The position numbers and the translations under genes are program-made. This document shows positions 51,707 to 61,880 of a stretch of DNA of 64,000 nt, in pieces. This DNA comes from Maniola hyperantus. Its lineage: Eukaryota > Arthropoda > Insecta > Lepidoptera > Nymphalidae. The DNA lies in the NCBI RefSeq assembly GCF_902806685.2, contig NC_048556.1, positions 7,626,001-7,690,000 of the forward strand, given 5' to 3'. Under the pieces are notes generated by a model. That model saw only the letters and a list, made by a program, of their open reading frames with translations. It made no database searches and had not been told where the DNA came from. Position 1 is the stretch's first letter; every line of letters starts with the position of its first letter.

Positions 51707-52429
51707 AGAAGTCATATTAAAGGATATAATATATATCATATTAAAGTCATACCGGGGGAACCATTAGCAACCCAATATATACCCCTACTAATGGAAATAA
51801 AACACGGATGACAGAAGTGAGTGGAAGAAAAAGACATGTTGTGCCGACCCCACGTAGCGTGGGATAAGGTGAGGAAGAAGAAGAATATTAGTGTAGAAGT
51901 ATGGATAATATGGCCATTGCTCGTCCAAAATCTTGTGCACACAAACAGGTATCAGGCTATAATATGAGATCATAAATTAAGATGAAACGAGATTGCAGCG
52001 CGCCAGATGTCGCCCCGGATTGTGGACACCGCATCTGGCTCAGATTAACATATTAAAGATATGCTAATATTTGAAAGAGAAAGTTTCTTTGGTAATACTG
52101 TCGGGTTAATATCTATTTATAGCTCTTTGACCGATATGAAAATTGGTTTTCCAAGAAGCTAGATTATGTACTCAGTATATATTATATCTCCTAAATACTC
52201 AGTACGCATAGGAAAACTTGTAAACCTTTAAATAGGTAGGTACATACTAACACGTATGTAATGTATCTGATATTCGTTAAACCTAAGAGTTGAAATACTC
52301 TTAGTCAAGTCTTATGCAGGACTTGGGAACCTACCACATTGTTATCCTATGTTGACCCTTACCTTCAGGTGAACAATGGAAGGGGGTCACGACCCTTAGC
52401 AATGAGGAATACGATGCAGAGAGAGCAAG
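51707..52429. other. unassigned stretch
   Basis: About 720 bases. CCAGATGTCG...CGCATCTGG near 51997-52040 is a small hairpin. No gene recognised. Confidence 0.4.
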
Positions 52430-52584
52430 TATAGTACGCGACAGGTCGAGATTGCAATCGGGGAGGGAACGCCCCGCACACCCGCACTAACCCGGTGCGG
52501 GCGAGCACGAGTGACGTGCGGGTGTGTGGGGCGTCCCTCCGCCTCTTACCCCCTTTGCCAACTCGACCTGTTGCGGACTATAGG
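52430..52584. mobile_element. MITE-F copy 5, well preserved
   Basis: TATAGTACGCGACAGGTCGAG...GGAACGCCCCGCACACCCGCAC and GTGCGGGTGTGTGGGGCGTCC...CTCGACCTGTTGCGGACTATA. Outer and inner inverted repeats are both clear. Confidence 0.92.
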
Positions 52585-53077
52585 TATAGTATAGGTGCCA
52601 CATTGCTAGGTTTACATGGGCGTACGAGCTCGGCAATTTCAAGTTAATTCATGGCAATTTAAATGCGTGGGTTTAATGATAGATTTTGTAGTAGACAGAC
52701 AGTGGTATTAGTGAATAAATAAAAAATACCAAATGATTTATTTTATTTTCTATACCAGAAATAAGGAAAATATGCCAATAAATAACAAGACATTATATGC
52801 TTTATGAAACTTGCTCGTCGAACATGTACAGACCCATCACTAGTAGGCTGCCAAGTGCATAATATAATCTTGTTTCATCTTTGTATTGCTATGAAAGTTT
52901 TTTAAGTTTATTCAAGCAAATTCTAATGCTTAGACGCGAGGCTGAGCATTTATAGTAATACTCGTACGAGCAAATGTCTAAAGCACATGCTCTATGAAAC
53001 TTGCTCAAGGAGCATAATCTGCGTGGGCTTTAAACTTCAGTGTTCGAGGAAGAAGTCTGCAATGCATGCTTGTCGAC
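52585..53077. other. unassigned stretch
   Basis: CTTGCTCGTCG / ATGAAACTTGCTC motifs recur at 52805 and 52995. Otherwise nothing. Confidence 0.4.
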
Positions 53078-53221
53078 CAGTGGCGTGCAGTGTTTGAAGC
53101 CAGGGTAAGCATTAGCTAGGTAGGAATGTGTTTACTGACAGGTCATAATGAAAAATATGCATTGAGCTATTACAACTAGGGTAAGCAGTGCATTTATGCC
53201 TCTATGACCTGCACGCCATTG
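53078..53221. mobile_element. MITE-L copy 2 with target duplication
   Basis: CAGTGGCGTGCA...TGCACGCCATTG. The flanks CTTGTCGAC (left) and CTTGTCGTC (right) form an 8-9 bp near-identical direct repeat, in line with a hAT-type insertion. Confidence 0.85.
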
Positions 53222-53624
53222 CTTGTCGTCAAATTTCATGTTATTGTTTACTACAGTATCATCATTGGCTCGTTTGTCAAGTTACGTCTATTATGTAAAC
53301 TACCTAGTTCTGATGGGTCGATGACGGATGACCTGAAATTAGTCTTGGCCACCGCAACCAAAATAACAGTACTAATTGTACTATCAGTCCAGATTCGGAA
53401 TTTACCTCATGACTTCATGAATTGACCTCATGCCAATTTCTGACTTTTAGCTTAGCAATCTTTTGGTGACTTCGTTTGACACTTGACCGGTTTTTTTAAA
53501 TGGAAATAATTTCGTCACACTCCCGCAATCGTTGTGCGTTAAAACTTAAAATACTTAACCTAAACAAATTAATTTCTCAGTCATTTATTGATGAATTCAA
53601 AAAAAATTTAATCTATATTTTATA
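53222..53624. other. unassigned stretch
   Basis: A 73-codon frame (53204-53425) begins in MITE-L and is not credible. Nothing else recognised. Confidence 0.4.
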
Positions 53625-53841
53625 CTAGCTTATGCTCGCGACTTCGTCCGCGTGGACTACACAAATTTCAAACCCCTATTTCACCCCCTTAGGGGTTGAA
53701 CTTTCAAAAATCCTTTCTTAGCGGATGCCTACGTCATATAATAGCTATCTGCATGAAAAATTTCAGCCCGATCAATCCAGTAGTTTGAGCTGTGCGTTGA
53801 TAGATCAGTCGATAGTCACCTTTTCCTTTTATATATTTAGA
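53625..53841 (-). mobile_element. HelB copy, near consensus
   Basis: A|CTAGCTTATGCTCGCGACTTCGTCCGCG to CCTTTTATATATTTAGA|T. Confidence 0.93.
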
Positions 53842-54439
53842 TTCCATTTCTTTAAATATGATATTAACAACATCATGAAACTTCTCATTGGCGTTTATCA
53901 ACATTTAATGATTTTTAAACTAATTCTATGGCTTGGACATGTTGAATTAACTCTCGTTTTAAGTATGGTAATTCATCACCATCAATTCATAGGGCCATAG
54001 TTTTAATGATCTTGTTTCTTGCGGCCTTGCCGACCCTTTGTTTATAAACAACCACATCCCATTTACCTCTCAACGGTGGTACATCATCAATGGCCCTTGT
54101 AAACAGTTGGGTCTATATTTAGTACGGGCTTTGTGAGTTTATAAATGACCCACCCAATACTTCACGGCACTTTGTTTTGTTAGGTTATAAAGCTGTTTAT
54201 TGTATGCCTCTTATTATTGTATAGTCGTATTGTCCGGTCAGTTTACTTTCGGCTGTGAATTAGAGTTTATGTATGGACGTTTTGTTAGAGCGAATATCAG
54301 TTGAGTTGTTATAGCAAAACTATTCTATGGTCATCGTTGTCCTCATCAATATCATCACCATGTCGGTGGTCATCAGACATTCGATCATCAAACTTGGCTG
54401 CCTTGCAGTAGCATCCATCCTCTGTTATTTATGGCCTGA
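53842..54439. other. unassigned stretch
   Basis: Nothing recognised in about 600 bases. Confidence 0.4.
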
Positions 54440-54560
54440 ATTCCTGACCTGAAGAGGGTGGATGAAAAAGGTGGAAAGTGTGGTGGCACGTTCTCTTAAA
54501 GACCTGTGTCCAGCAACTTATGCATATAGGTTGATAGATATGGATGAATCTATCTCTCTA
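54440..54560 (+). pseudogene. LINE 3' end, RTE-like, degraded
   Basis: GAAAGTGTGGTGGCACGTTCTCTTAAAGACCTGTGTCCAGCAA...ATATAGGTTGATAGATATGGATG follows the pattern of an RTE 3' coding end and ATG-rich tail but is out of frame. Confidence 0.5.
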
Positions 54561-55274
54561 ATTAAACAAGAGTTATTAGCATTGATATCTGGAATAACAT
54601 TCATATTAATTGTTATATATAGTAGATCCAACTTTCTTCCTTCTATATCGTAGTAGTCCTGAAAGAGAATCATGATCATCACTAAGTATTGTACCTCTCT
54701 GATATCTGAATGTAGAGTCCAAAATCTAACCTTTACATCTGGAAACCATTTTTACATTTTGCTCGATGATTTCTATAGCGTACGTGGAAAAAATGAATGG
54801 CTCTTTTCGGGTCCACAAAGCTTTGATATGAGGTTTTACAAAAGGCTTATAGATTTCATAGGCTCCATTTGGAGCTGGTAACATTCCTGCAACGTATTGG
54901 CGATTCTTGTGGTGTTTCAGTTATACCTATGAAAAATAGGTATCATATCTGGTTCATGGAACTCATAGTAGAGCTTGACTATGATTAGATTTGCATTATG
55001 GAGGAACAGGACATGCCCTTTTTCGCCATGTTCTAAATGATGATGCAAATTATACTGAAAAGTTAAATAACGCCAGGATGCGCTAAAAATTCTGAGAGCA
55101 TACTGTAGTATAAATAAAATACATCAATTAAGAAAATCGTAAAGTTTTTTTCCGTCTGTGCTGGTCTTGGTGAATCAACCTTAACTATTCTTTTGTTTTA
55201 TAGTTTTTAGTAGTTCTGGATCAGCCATGTATCAACACAATGAAATCAACACTTCTAACCGCAGAAATATAAAA
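54561..55274. other. unassigned stretch
   Basis: About 700 bases, no recognised feature. Confidence 0.4.
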
Positions 55275-55650
55275 GAATCGTACCTGGTATCAAAAAACTA
55301 GAGGCCTTTGAAATGTGCTGCTACCGAAGGAAACTGCGAATAAGTTGGGTCCAAAAACTAGAAAACAACGAAGTTCTACGACGATTGGCAAAAATAGAGA
55401 ACTAATTTTGATCATCAAACGCAGGAAGGTCAGTTAAGTGTTGGCAGACATGACCGGCACCTTCTCCTTCAGACCATCATGGTGGGCAAAATTGAGGAAA
55501 AAGAAGCGTAGGTAGAAGAGAAAATCGAAGCTTAGGAACATCAAAGACTGGACGGGGATAGCCAACGTAGCACAACTTTTCCGTTTGGAAAAAGACAGGA
55601 AAATATATGATGAGATGACGGCTAACCTCCATTAGTGGAGAGGCACGAGA
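55275..55650 (+). pseudogene. RTE-type LINE remnant, second lineage
   Basis: In one frame KKLEAFEMCCYRRKLRISWV-QKLENNEVLRRLAKIEN then stop (about 55291-55404); after frameshifts RNIKDWTGIANVAQLFRLEK-DRKIYDEMTANLH then stop (to about 55636). EAFEMWCYRRMLxISWxDxxTNEEVLRR and a final MxANL are C-terminal landmarks of another LINE lineage common in insects. It is a dead copy: at least one stop and two frame changes. The 156-codon minus frame at 55477-55947 overlaps it antisense and is not a gene. Confidence 0.72.
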
Positions 55651-56096
55651 AGTGTCTGCGATGGATCCAAGGTTAACTGTTACTGGGACAGGGGAACTGT
55701 TAAAACGGGAAACGAATGCCAATGATAAAAGAGATAACCTAACAATTAAATTACGTAATCCTCTTACCAGTTGAATGTAACATGAACACACCGAAACAAT
55801 GATTGACTTCGTGCAGGCAGGTGCGGACGTGTCGTGAATTTTATGCGCAATTTTATACCAACTCGTAAAAAGCTTCCAACGTGAAAGATTCATAACACTG
55901 CTCCCGTTCGCGGTCCAAACGATTTTGTCATGGTGGTTCTTTTGCATTTTTCGAGGCGTGAAAATTTTTTCGACGGGTCGAAAATAGTTGCCGCGGTTTT
56001 ACTATCAAATACTGGGCTGGTGTGTCTTTTGTTTTTGGGTGTACCTACGTTTTCTTTTTATAACAGGCTTGATCACGACCACACTCTGTGGCTATC

Positions 56097-56228
56097 ACAT
56101 GAAATTTGGTCACGAAATCTGCAAACAGCCGATTGCAGTTAATGATCAAGCTTATTTTAAGCGGTTTTTGAATAAATATCTAGCAAAGGGGGGCACGAAA
56201 TTTGGTCACGAAATCTGAAAACAGTCGA
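56097..56228 (+). repeat. 37-bp direct repeat pair
   Basis: GAAATTTGGTCACGAAATCTG(C/A)AAACAG(C/T)CGAT at 56100-56133 and 56194-56228, about 94 bases apart. Confidence 0.85.
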
Positions 56229-56517
56229 TCTTAACTCTTAACAGATTGGAAATTGCTTTATTCATATTCTTCTTCAGTAGATATCTAAGGGCAATTTCTT
56301 TCATAAACGGTGCTACAATGGCAACCTCGTAAACTGCAGTGTTGGCAATAGCTTCATTATCTGAAAAGACGACATCAAAAGTGTTGCAGGGTCGTGGTCG
56401 AAAACCGTGGCCGTCGAAAAATGTGGGAGTATCTACAAGTGGCCTATGTTGGTTCAGACATAGGTTGGCGAAAGCAATGATGACCACCGAGGGAGTTTTA
56501 CTGTGTATAAATAACAT
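56206..56517 (-). CDS. unidentified 103-codon open frame
   Basis: The one frame outside recognised repeats whose composition looks protein-like: ATG at 56515-56517, stop at 56206-56208. It contains TPTFFDGHGFRPRPCNTFD, then FSDNEAIANTAVYEVAIVAP and a basic segment YLLKKNMNKAISNLLRVK. No signal peptide, clear membrane span or known motif. No promoter, splice site or neighbour supports it, and its last codons run into the second of the two direct repeats. It could be a piece of an undescribed transposon protein, a pseudogene or chance. Confidence 0.2.
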   Translation of the reverse strand: MLFIHSKTPSVVIIAFANLCLNQHRPLVDTPTFFDGHGFRPRPCNTFDVVFSDNEAIANTAVYEVAIVAPFMKEIALRYLLKKNMNKAISNLLRVKIDCFQIS

Positions 56518-56520
56518 ATG

Positions 56521-57185
56521 ACCCGATGTTTCTCCAAATAATTTGGTATCTTTACAACATCTCGTTTTACGTTAACAAAAAAAAAACACAATGATCATGA
56601 TTCATGCATTTCACTTTCTCTCAAAAGATTTTTGTTCATCATATTTGCAACTTTAATTCGCTCTTATAACGTTCTATTATGTCCATTATACATACCTGCA
56701 TAACGTTTTAACACCTTTGTGTGTCGTTATTTAGGTCGCGTTGACTTTGTAGGGCTTCATCCATGGCCCGATGTTCTGTCTGCGTAAAGGATTTCAATGA
56801 TATGATTAAGTAGCATTAGGAATGCTAATGAGCAAATATTAAGACAGAAAATGGACGCCGTACTTTTGTGACTATACTATTATAGTCTTACAAAAAATGT
56901 TAAGCCCTACTTATTACGATTTTTACCGGAACCGAGCTAGTAGGAAGCGTTTCTTAATTTTCTTATTTTTTTTTAATCTGACATTTTGTAAGCGGCTTTC
57001 CTTACTTGTTCTTAACCTTTTAACTATGACATAGTATTGGGAATATTCACATGCAATACTAATTCCATCACAACCCGACGTTCTGGCTTAGCTCAATATA
57101 ATTTTACATAACAATTTTTTCATTTGGTTTGAATATAATAAAACATTAATCTAAATTCTAAGTAACTAATAAACTATTTTAACCA
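56521..57185. other. unassigned stretch
   Basis: Nothing recognised. Confidence 0.4.
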
Positions 57186-57257
57186 CAGAACTCTATACTA
57201 CTCTAACTCTATAATCTCTATATAATCTATATATAATCTCTATAATACTCTAACTCT
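57186..57257 (+). repeat. low-complexity CTATAATCT-type repeat
   Basis: Imperfect tandem units of ACTCTATAATCTCTATATAATC and ACTCTAACTCT; a short minisatellite. Confidence 0.8.
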
Positions 57258-57304
57258 CAGGCAATAGAAATACTATTTGCTGTCTTTAATACGGGGACCG
57301 CTGT

Positions 57305-57550
57305 AACATTATGTACATAAATTTGCCCAAAAAACGACTAGTGGTGCAAAGGAAAGTCGAAGGCACTAAAACATGCATGTTGCAACAGATCGCCCATGAG
57401 ATGGACGGAGTAAATAAAGGCCACAATGGAAATCACACTACAATCTTCATGAGTGTACAAGAAAGGTCAGGGAGGAGTGGACATGGATTGTCAAGCGAGC
57501 CATAGCTGAAATGACGACCGCAACCAGTCTGTCAAGAATAGCGCCGAAGA
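57305..57550 (+). pseudogene. possible LINE remnant
   Basis: GTACAAGAAAGGTCAGGGAGGAGTGGACATGGATTGTC-AAGCGAGCCATAGC reads VQERSGRSG or, in another frame, EEWTWIVKRAIAEMTT, which is faintly like the WRxIVKRA ends of some LINE frames. Weak. Confidence 0.25.
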
Positions 57551-57869
57551 ATATTGAAATAAGTCTACTTTTTTACCGCACAGTGATGGATATCACTGCC
57601 CAATCAGCGCGGCGATAATCTCAGGCTGCTTTAATACTTCTATTACTTATTCGGATTTCTGTTATTTTAGTTTACGGGAAACCTTATCTGGGTAAATATC
57701 AAATATAAAATAACCTATTCATTAAGACGAAAGCCAGAGGCGGTTTACCTAAACTACCCACGTGGAGAAAGGGCTATAATAGGTCTCAAAGGAATCTATT
57801 AAAGGGTCTAGATTAGGAGCTCTATCCCAAATTGTTTGAGGTATTGTGTTACTACGCTAATATTTCACG

Positions 57870-58035
57870 TATAGCACGCGACATGTCGAGATGGCAATCG
57901 GGGTATGAGCCGGAGTGGACGCCCTGCACATACGCACGACACTCGCGCTTTCCCGCACCGGATTAGCGCGGGAGCTGTGCGGGTGTGCGGGGCGTCCCCG
58001 CCCCGATCGCCATTTCGACCTGTGGCGTGCTATAG
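57870..58035. mobile_element. MITE-F copy 6
   Basis: TATAGCACGCGACATGTCGAGATGG...GGACGCCCTGCAC and CTGTGCGGGTGTGCGGGGCG-TCC...CGACCTGTGGCGTGCTATA. Contains GCACCGGATTAGCGCGGGAG as at 9815-9830. Confidence 0.92.
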
Positions 58036-58097
58036 GTATACGGTATCATGTGCTCAGTTATTATGGACTTATTTATTTTTGGGATATATTTTATACA

Positions 58098-58272
58098 TTC
58101 TGATGCCCGCAACTCCGTCCGCGTTAATTTAGGTTTTTTTAAATTCCCACGGGAAATCTTTGATTTTTCGGGGCAAAATATAGCCCAGGTATATTCTTCC
58201 CCGGAATGCAGGATATCCCTGTACCAAAGTTTGTCAAAGTCATTTATACATATTTTCGCATTTATAGTAGGT
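58098..58272 (-). mobile_element. HelA, degraded
   Basis: TTCTGATGCCCGCAACTCCGTCCGCG...GGGAAATCTTTGATTTTTCGG...CCGGAATGCAGGATATCCCTG...TTTTCGCATTTATAGTA. Confidence 0.8.
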
Positions 58273-58568
58273 ATAATAATTATAGGTATTGATATGGATT
58301 AATTTTGCCCGTTAGAGCTTTAGTTTATTATTTAGCCGGTAGCTGTAGTAAGCCTATTCACGTGCAAAAGCTACTAAGTTGCGTAGCCACGTAATTTACG
58401 TTGGCTATTTTAGGAGAGTTTTCGGTGTAGCCAAGCATTTTCCTGGTCACTTCATTATACATTTATAGGGCCCCAGAGTAGTGTTAAGGGCTAAAAACTA
58501 TTAAGGTCCTTTGTAAACATGGGTATAACGTAGACAGACTTCATTACACATCCTGTCCATGTAATAAA
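58273..58568. other. unassigned stretch
   Basis: Nothing recognised. Confidence 0.4.
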
Positions 58569-58767
58569 TTAGCTTATGCTCGCGACTTCGTCCGCGTGGA
58601 CTAACTAAATTTCAAACCCCTATTATGACGTAGGCATCCGCTAAGGAAGGAAGCGGATGCCTACGTCATAATAGCTATCTGCATGCAAATTTCAGCCCGA
58701 TCCGTGCAGTAGTTTGCGCTGTGCGTTGATAGATCAGTCAGTCAGTCTATCCTTTTATATATTTAGA
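58569..58767 (-). mobile_element. HelB with fold-back
   Basis: TTAGCTTATGCTCGCGACTTCG (CTAG mutated to TTAG) to CCTTTTATATATTTAGA|T. Part of the interior is replaced by an inverted copy of its neighbour (58621-58673). Confidence 0.9.
58621..58673. repeat. 22-bp perfect fold-back inside HelB
   Basis: TATTATGACGTAGGCATCCG... (58621-58642) is the exact reverse complement of 58652-58673, with spacer AAGGAAGGA. Consensus HelB has only the right arm, so the left arm is a new inverted copy. Confidence 0.95.
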
Positions 58768-58774
58768 TTAGTTT

Positions 58775-58876
58775 TGGAACGCAACTTCGCCCGCGTACAT
58801 TTAGGTTTTTAAAATTCTTGTAGGAACCTTTTCTGGAGATGGATCGGTTGAGTAGTTGATGCTAAAAGTATGGATT
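58775..58876 (-). mobile_element. HelA, internally deleted
   Basis: GGAACGCAACTTCGCCCGCGTACATTTAGG...AGGAACCTTTTCTGGAGATGG-ATCGGTTGAG...AAAAGTATGGA|T. Starts 7 bases after the HelB. Confidence 0.7.
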
Positions 58877-59612
58877 AATACGAATTTTTAACTAAGATTT
58901 GATATGATTTCTATTGGACATCTACCCATAGGGCTTTGCTTAGGTACTTATATTATTTCTTTCTTTGCGTTCTATAGAGTTAGCTGTTAGTTATTTTGTC
59001 TGTTTATTACACGTAAGAAACAATTCGGATAGAGACGAAATTTATTTAGTTCTTAAACAAAATAATAAGGTCACACTTTTACCTTTACAATTTGGATGAA
59101 AATAGGTCCACTAGGATCCTAGGTATCGTTTAGCTTGAATTTCGAGCAGTTAAAGTCGAGGGTAAAAACTAATTTCTTATACTATTTTCATACTAAGAAA
59201 TATTATTGTGTTGAACGGCACAATTTCTAAATTGCACGAACTTTTCAACACAAAAATTGCACCAGTAAATCACACACTGCAAACATATTAATTACAAGTG
59301 AACTCAAAACGCAGTAATTTCCCCCTCAGCACAATTATCCACTACAGTGGAAAACAAATTAGCGGCTAACAAAGGCTGGGACAAACAAGACGCGCGACGG
59401 ATTCGCGGCGCAACGGCAAGTATACGGCGAGTTTTTTGGTAGTAAACATTCTGGCAAATATGTAAAGAATTGTCAAGTCTAGGCTGTCAATAACTTTGCA
59501 AATTAACTAACTTGGCATGAGTGTTAAGTAAAATCTATCATTTAGTATATTTCGTACTAATATAATACGTAATAGTACGTAATAGTATATTCAACCTCTG
59601 TATGTCGGGTGT
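58877..59612. other. repeat-free, candidate single-copy sequence
   Basis: About 740 bases with a small GC-richer patch (59375-59425). No gene recognised. AATAGTACGTAATAGTA near 59565 is a short direct repeat. Confidence 0.4.
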
Positions 59613-59670
59613 GGAGATGTCATTCATATCATAAGACGTTCCCCGGTCTTATGATATGAATGATATCTCC
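59613..59670. repeat. 58-nt hairpin, 25-bp stem
   Basis: GGAGATGTCATTCATATCAT... (59613-59637) pairs with 59646-59670 with one mismatch (G/T against consensus) around loop GTTCCCCG. Nothing similar elsewhere in the window. It may be a snap-back duplication or an RNA hairpin. Confidence 0.92.
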
Positions 59671-60450
59671 ATTCCGTTTTGAGAGAGTTATGTACCTATA
59701 GTTATTTATAGAATAAATAACTTTTCGTTTGTAACTTGAAAACTTAATAAGGCCTCTTGTAAAAATTAACGTGCGACGATTAAAACCTCTGTATAAAGCA
59801 ACGTAGTGTGGTGTGGAATGTGGACGCATTCGTACAGTTCTTGGGGAGCCGCGTCGGACCCGCTGCCGCCGCGCGTTTTGTGTGCTTTAAGCTGAAATCA
59901 AATTAGCGCCGTACAAAGTGGCGCTAAAAACGAAACGGGAGGCAATTAAAGAAATATTAAGAAAGAATAAACATTGTTCTTAGGAAATTGAGGTGGCACT
60001 CCTTATGGCATTTTAATTGGCCATTAATTTTCAGACACTTTTCACTTTTTAATCGCTTTTATTATCTGATACGAATGCCAAACGACTTAAATCACACGTT
60101 ATTAAAAGTGACTTATTGTTAGTAATGGAGTATTTTATGGAAATAGGGATTAACATAATAGACGATGTTGCATTTTGGGTCAAAATATACAGACATTATG
60201 AACTATAATTCATAATGTAGTAAGATTTTTTTGTAAAACCTTGCTATATTATACTCCTTACCTATTTATTTTCATAATTAACAATAGGTGATAAAACTGA
60301 AAATGGATGTCTTCGTTCACCTAAGTGCTTGATAGCGCACTCAATGGGGTAATTCATCTTCAGCGATAGTCCTTACGTAATTATGACCAATCTATCGTAC
60401 AGAACACAAGTCTCCTCTAGGAATGAAAAAAAATTAAAAAAAAAAAAAAA
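59671..60450. other. repeat-free, with a GC-rich patch
   Basis: 59835-59880 (GGGGAGCCGCGTCGG...CCGCTGCCGCCGCGCG) is the most GC-rich non-MITE patch in the window. TATAAAG at 59792-59798 lies about 30-40 bases upstream of ATTCGTACAGTTC. A promoter is possible but unsupported by any downstream frame. Confidence 0.3.
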
Positions 60451-60756
60451 AAAAACCGACTTCGATACACAAACACTAAAAATTGAAAAATAATTTAATT
60501 TATTACCGAATATATTATGTATACAAGAGTTAATATAGTTCCATAATAATACTTTTTGGTGCCGGTGCCAATTAGCTTTAGCTGCGCGAATCGTCTAGAC
60601 TTCATATTTTTATGAGACTCCACAATGGCACCTCATTGGCACCGACCCCAAAAAATATTATTATGGAACTATATTAACTCTTGTATACATAATATATTCG
60701 GTAATAAATTAAATTATTTTTCAATTTTTAGTGTTTGTGTATCGAAGTCGGTTTTT
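60451..60756. repeat. palindrome with 122-bp arms
   Basis: Left arm 60451-60572 and right arm 60635-60756 are near-identical inverted copies (AAAAACCGACTTCGATACAC...AACTCTTGTATACATAATAT...). The 62-base loop contains TCGTCTAGAC. The arms are much more alike than those at 40548-41080, so this is younger or under gene conversion. Confidence 0.93.
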
Positions 60757-61107
60757 ATTTTTTTTGTAATTTTTTTTTATTTCACAATTTTTAGTGGTCC
60801 CATGGAATTATGCTATGACTGGTTAAAATCTACTGTTTACTAAGCTATTACACTGATCGCGAGCAATTCACTCTTATCCGTTGAGGAGTTCCAGTATCTA
60901 TCTTCGAAGATGTTCATCAGATCTTCACCAAATTTAAATGGGACCAACTTTGAAGTATACCCTTTCAAACAAAAAAAGAATTTTCAAAATCGGTCCAGGC
61001 GTCTTCGAGTAATCGGGGAACATACATAAAAAAAAAAAAAAATAAAAAAAAAAAAAGATTCCGACGAATTGAGAACCTCCTCCTTTTTTTGAAGTCGGTT
61101 AAAAAGG
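60451..61107 (-). mobile_element. Rep-I, full length with terminal palindrome
   Basis: On the minus strand: AACCGACTTC + A-run + GGAGGAGG (61107 side), GACGCCTGGACCGATTTTG, GGTGAAGATCTGATGAACAT, ATCAGTGTAATAGC, TCTACTG, then the large palindrome (60451-60756). Longest of three copies. No open frame. A-runs at 60430-60455 and 61028-61056. Confidence 0.85.
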
Positions 61108-61766
61108 ATTTAAGAGGAGACCGCCACGCTGCTGTCCAAGTGCGGATTGGGGACTTCAAAGTTGGAGAGAATGATTGGAGATATCTCAGCCAGATCTGCT
61201 CGCGATGTTTTCCTTCAACGTTACAAGTGATAAGTAATTTTTAGGGTTCCGTACCTCAAAAGGAAAACGGAACCCTTATAGGATCACTTTGTTGTCTGTC
61301 TGTCTGTCAAGAAACCTACAGGGTACTTCCCGTTGACCTAGAATCATGAAATTCGGCAGGTAGGTAGATCTTATAGCTGACATTAGTTGAAAAATCTGAA
61401 AACCGCGAATTTAGGGTTAGATCACACAAAAAAAATTAAATTGTGATCATGAACTAATAATTAGTATTTTCAACTTTCGAAGTGAGTGACTATATCAAGT
61501 GGGGTATCGTATGAAAGGTCTTCACCTGTACATTCTAAAACAGATTTTTATTTATTTTTATGCATCATAGTTTTTGAATTATCGTGCAAAATGTCGAAAA
61601 AATACGACTGTAGTACGGAACCCTCATTGCGCGAGCCTCACTCGCACTTGGCTGGTTTTTTTAAACTCACATAACTCTGAAAAGATTTAGGGGTGCGTGC
61701 CTGGGATCGAACCCCAGACCCTCCCGACGAGTAGGCCGACGTCCTAACCTAGACTATTACCACTTC
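61108..61766 (-). mobile_element. SINE-2 interrupted by Rep-H
   Basis: Minus strand: head AAGTGGTAATAGTCTAGG...GGTCTGGGGTTCGATCCCAGGC (61690-61766), AACTTTTC-like AATCTTTTCAGAGTTATGTG, [Rep-H], CACTTGTAACGTTGAAGG-AAAACATCGCGAGC, then CCAATCCGCACTTGGACAGC and GGTCTCCTCT. Confidence 0.85.
61237..61661 (+). mobile_element. Rep-H nested in SINE-2
   Basis: TTTTTAGGGTTCCGTACCTC to GCGCGAGCCTCACTCGCACTTGGC. Very like 793-1187, including GTGAGTGACTATATCAAGTG. Confidence 0.9.
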
Positions 61767-61880
61767 ATCATCATGATCAACGCATCGCCAGTTCACTACC
61801 GAGAACAGGTCTCCTCTCAAAATGAGAATGTTTTAGCCATAGTCCACCACGCTGGCCAATTACGGATTGGCAGACTTACT
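61767..61880 (-). mobile_element. SINE-2 3' half in tandem
   Basis: CATCATCATGATCAACGCATCGCC...GGTCTCCTCTCAAAATGAG...CCACCACGCTGGCC...GGATTGGCAGACTTA, joined directly to the head of the previous SINE-2. Confidence 0.85.

Noticed and set aside
55477..55947. 156-codon minus open frame
   Set aside because: Antisense to a recognisable, decayed RTE-type coding remnant on the plus strand, with no similarity of its own.
56206..56517. resemblance of the frame's end (PF...LRV...FQI) to ribosomal protein L22
   Set aside because: The spacing matches at a few positions but identities between them are too few and the basic motif is offset; probably coincidence.
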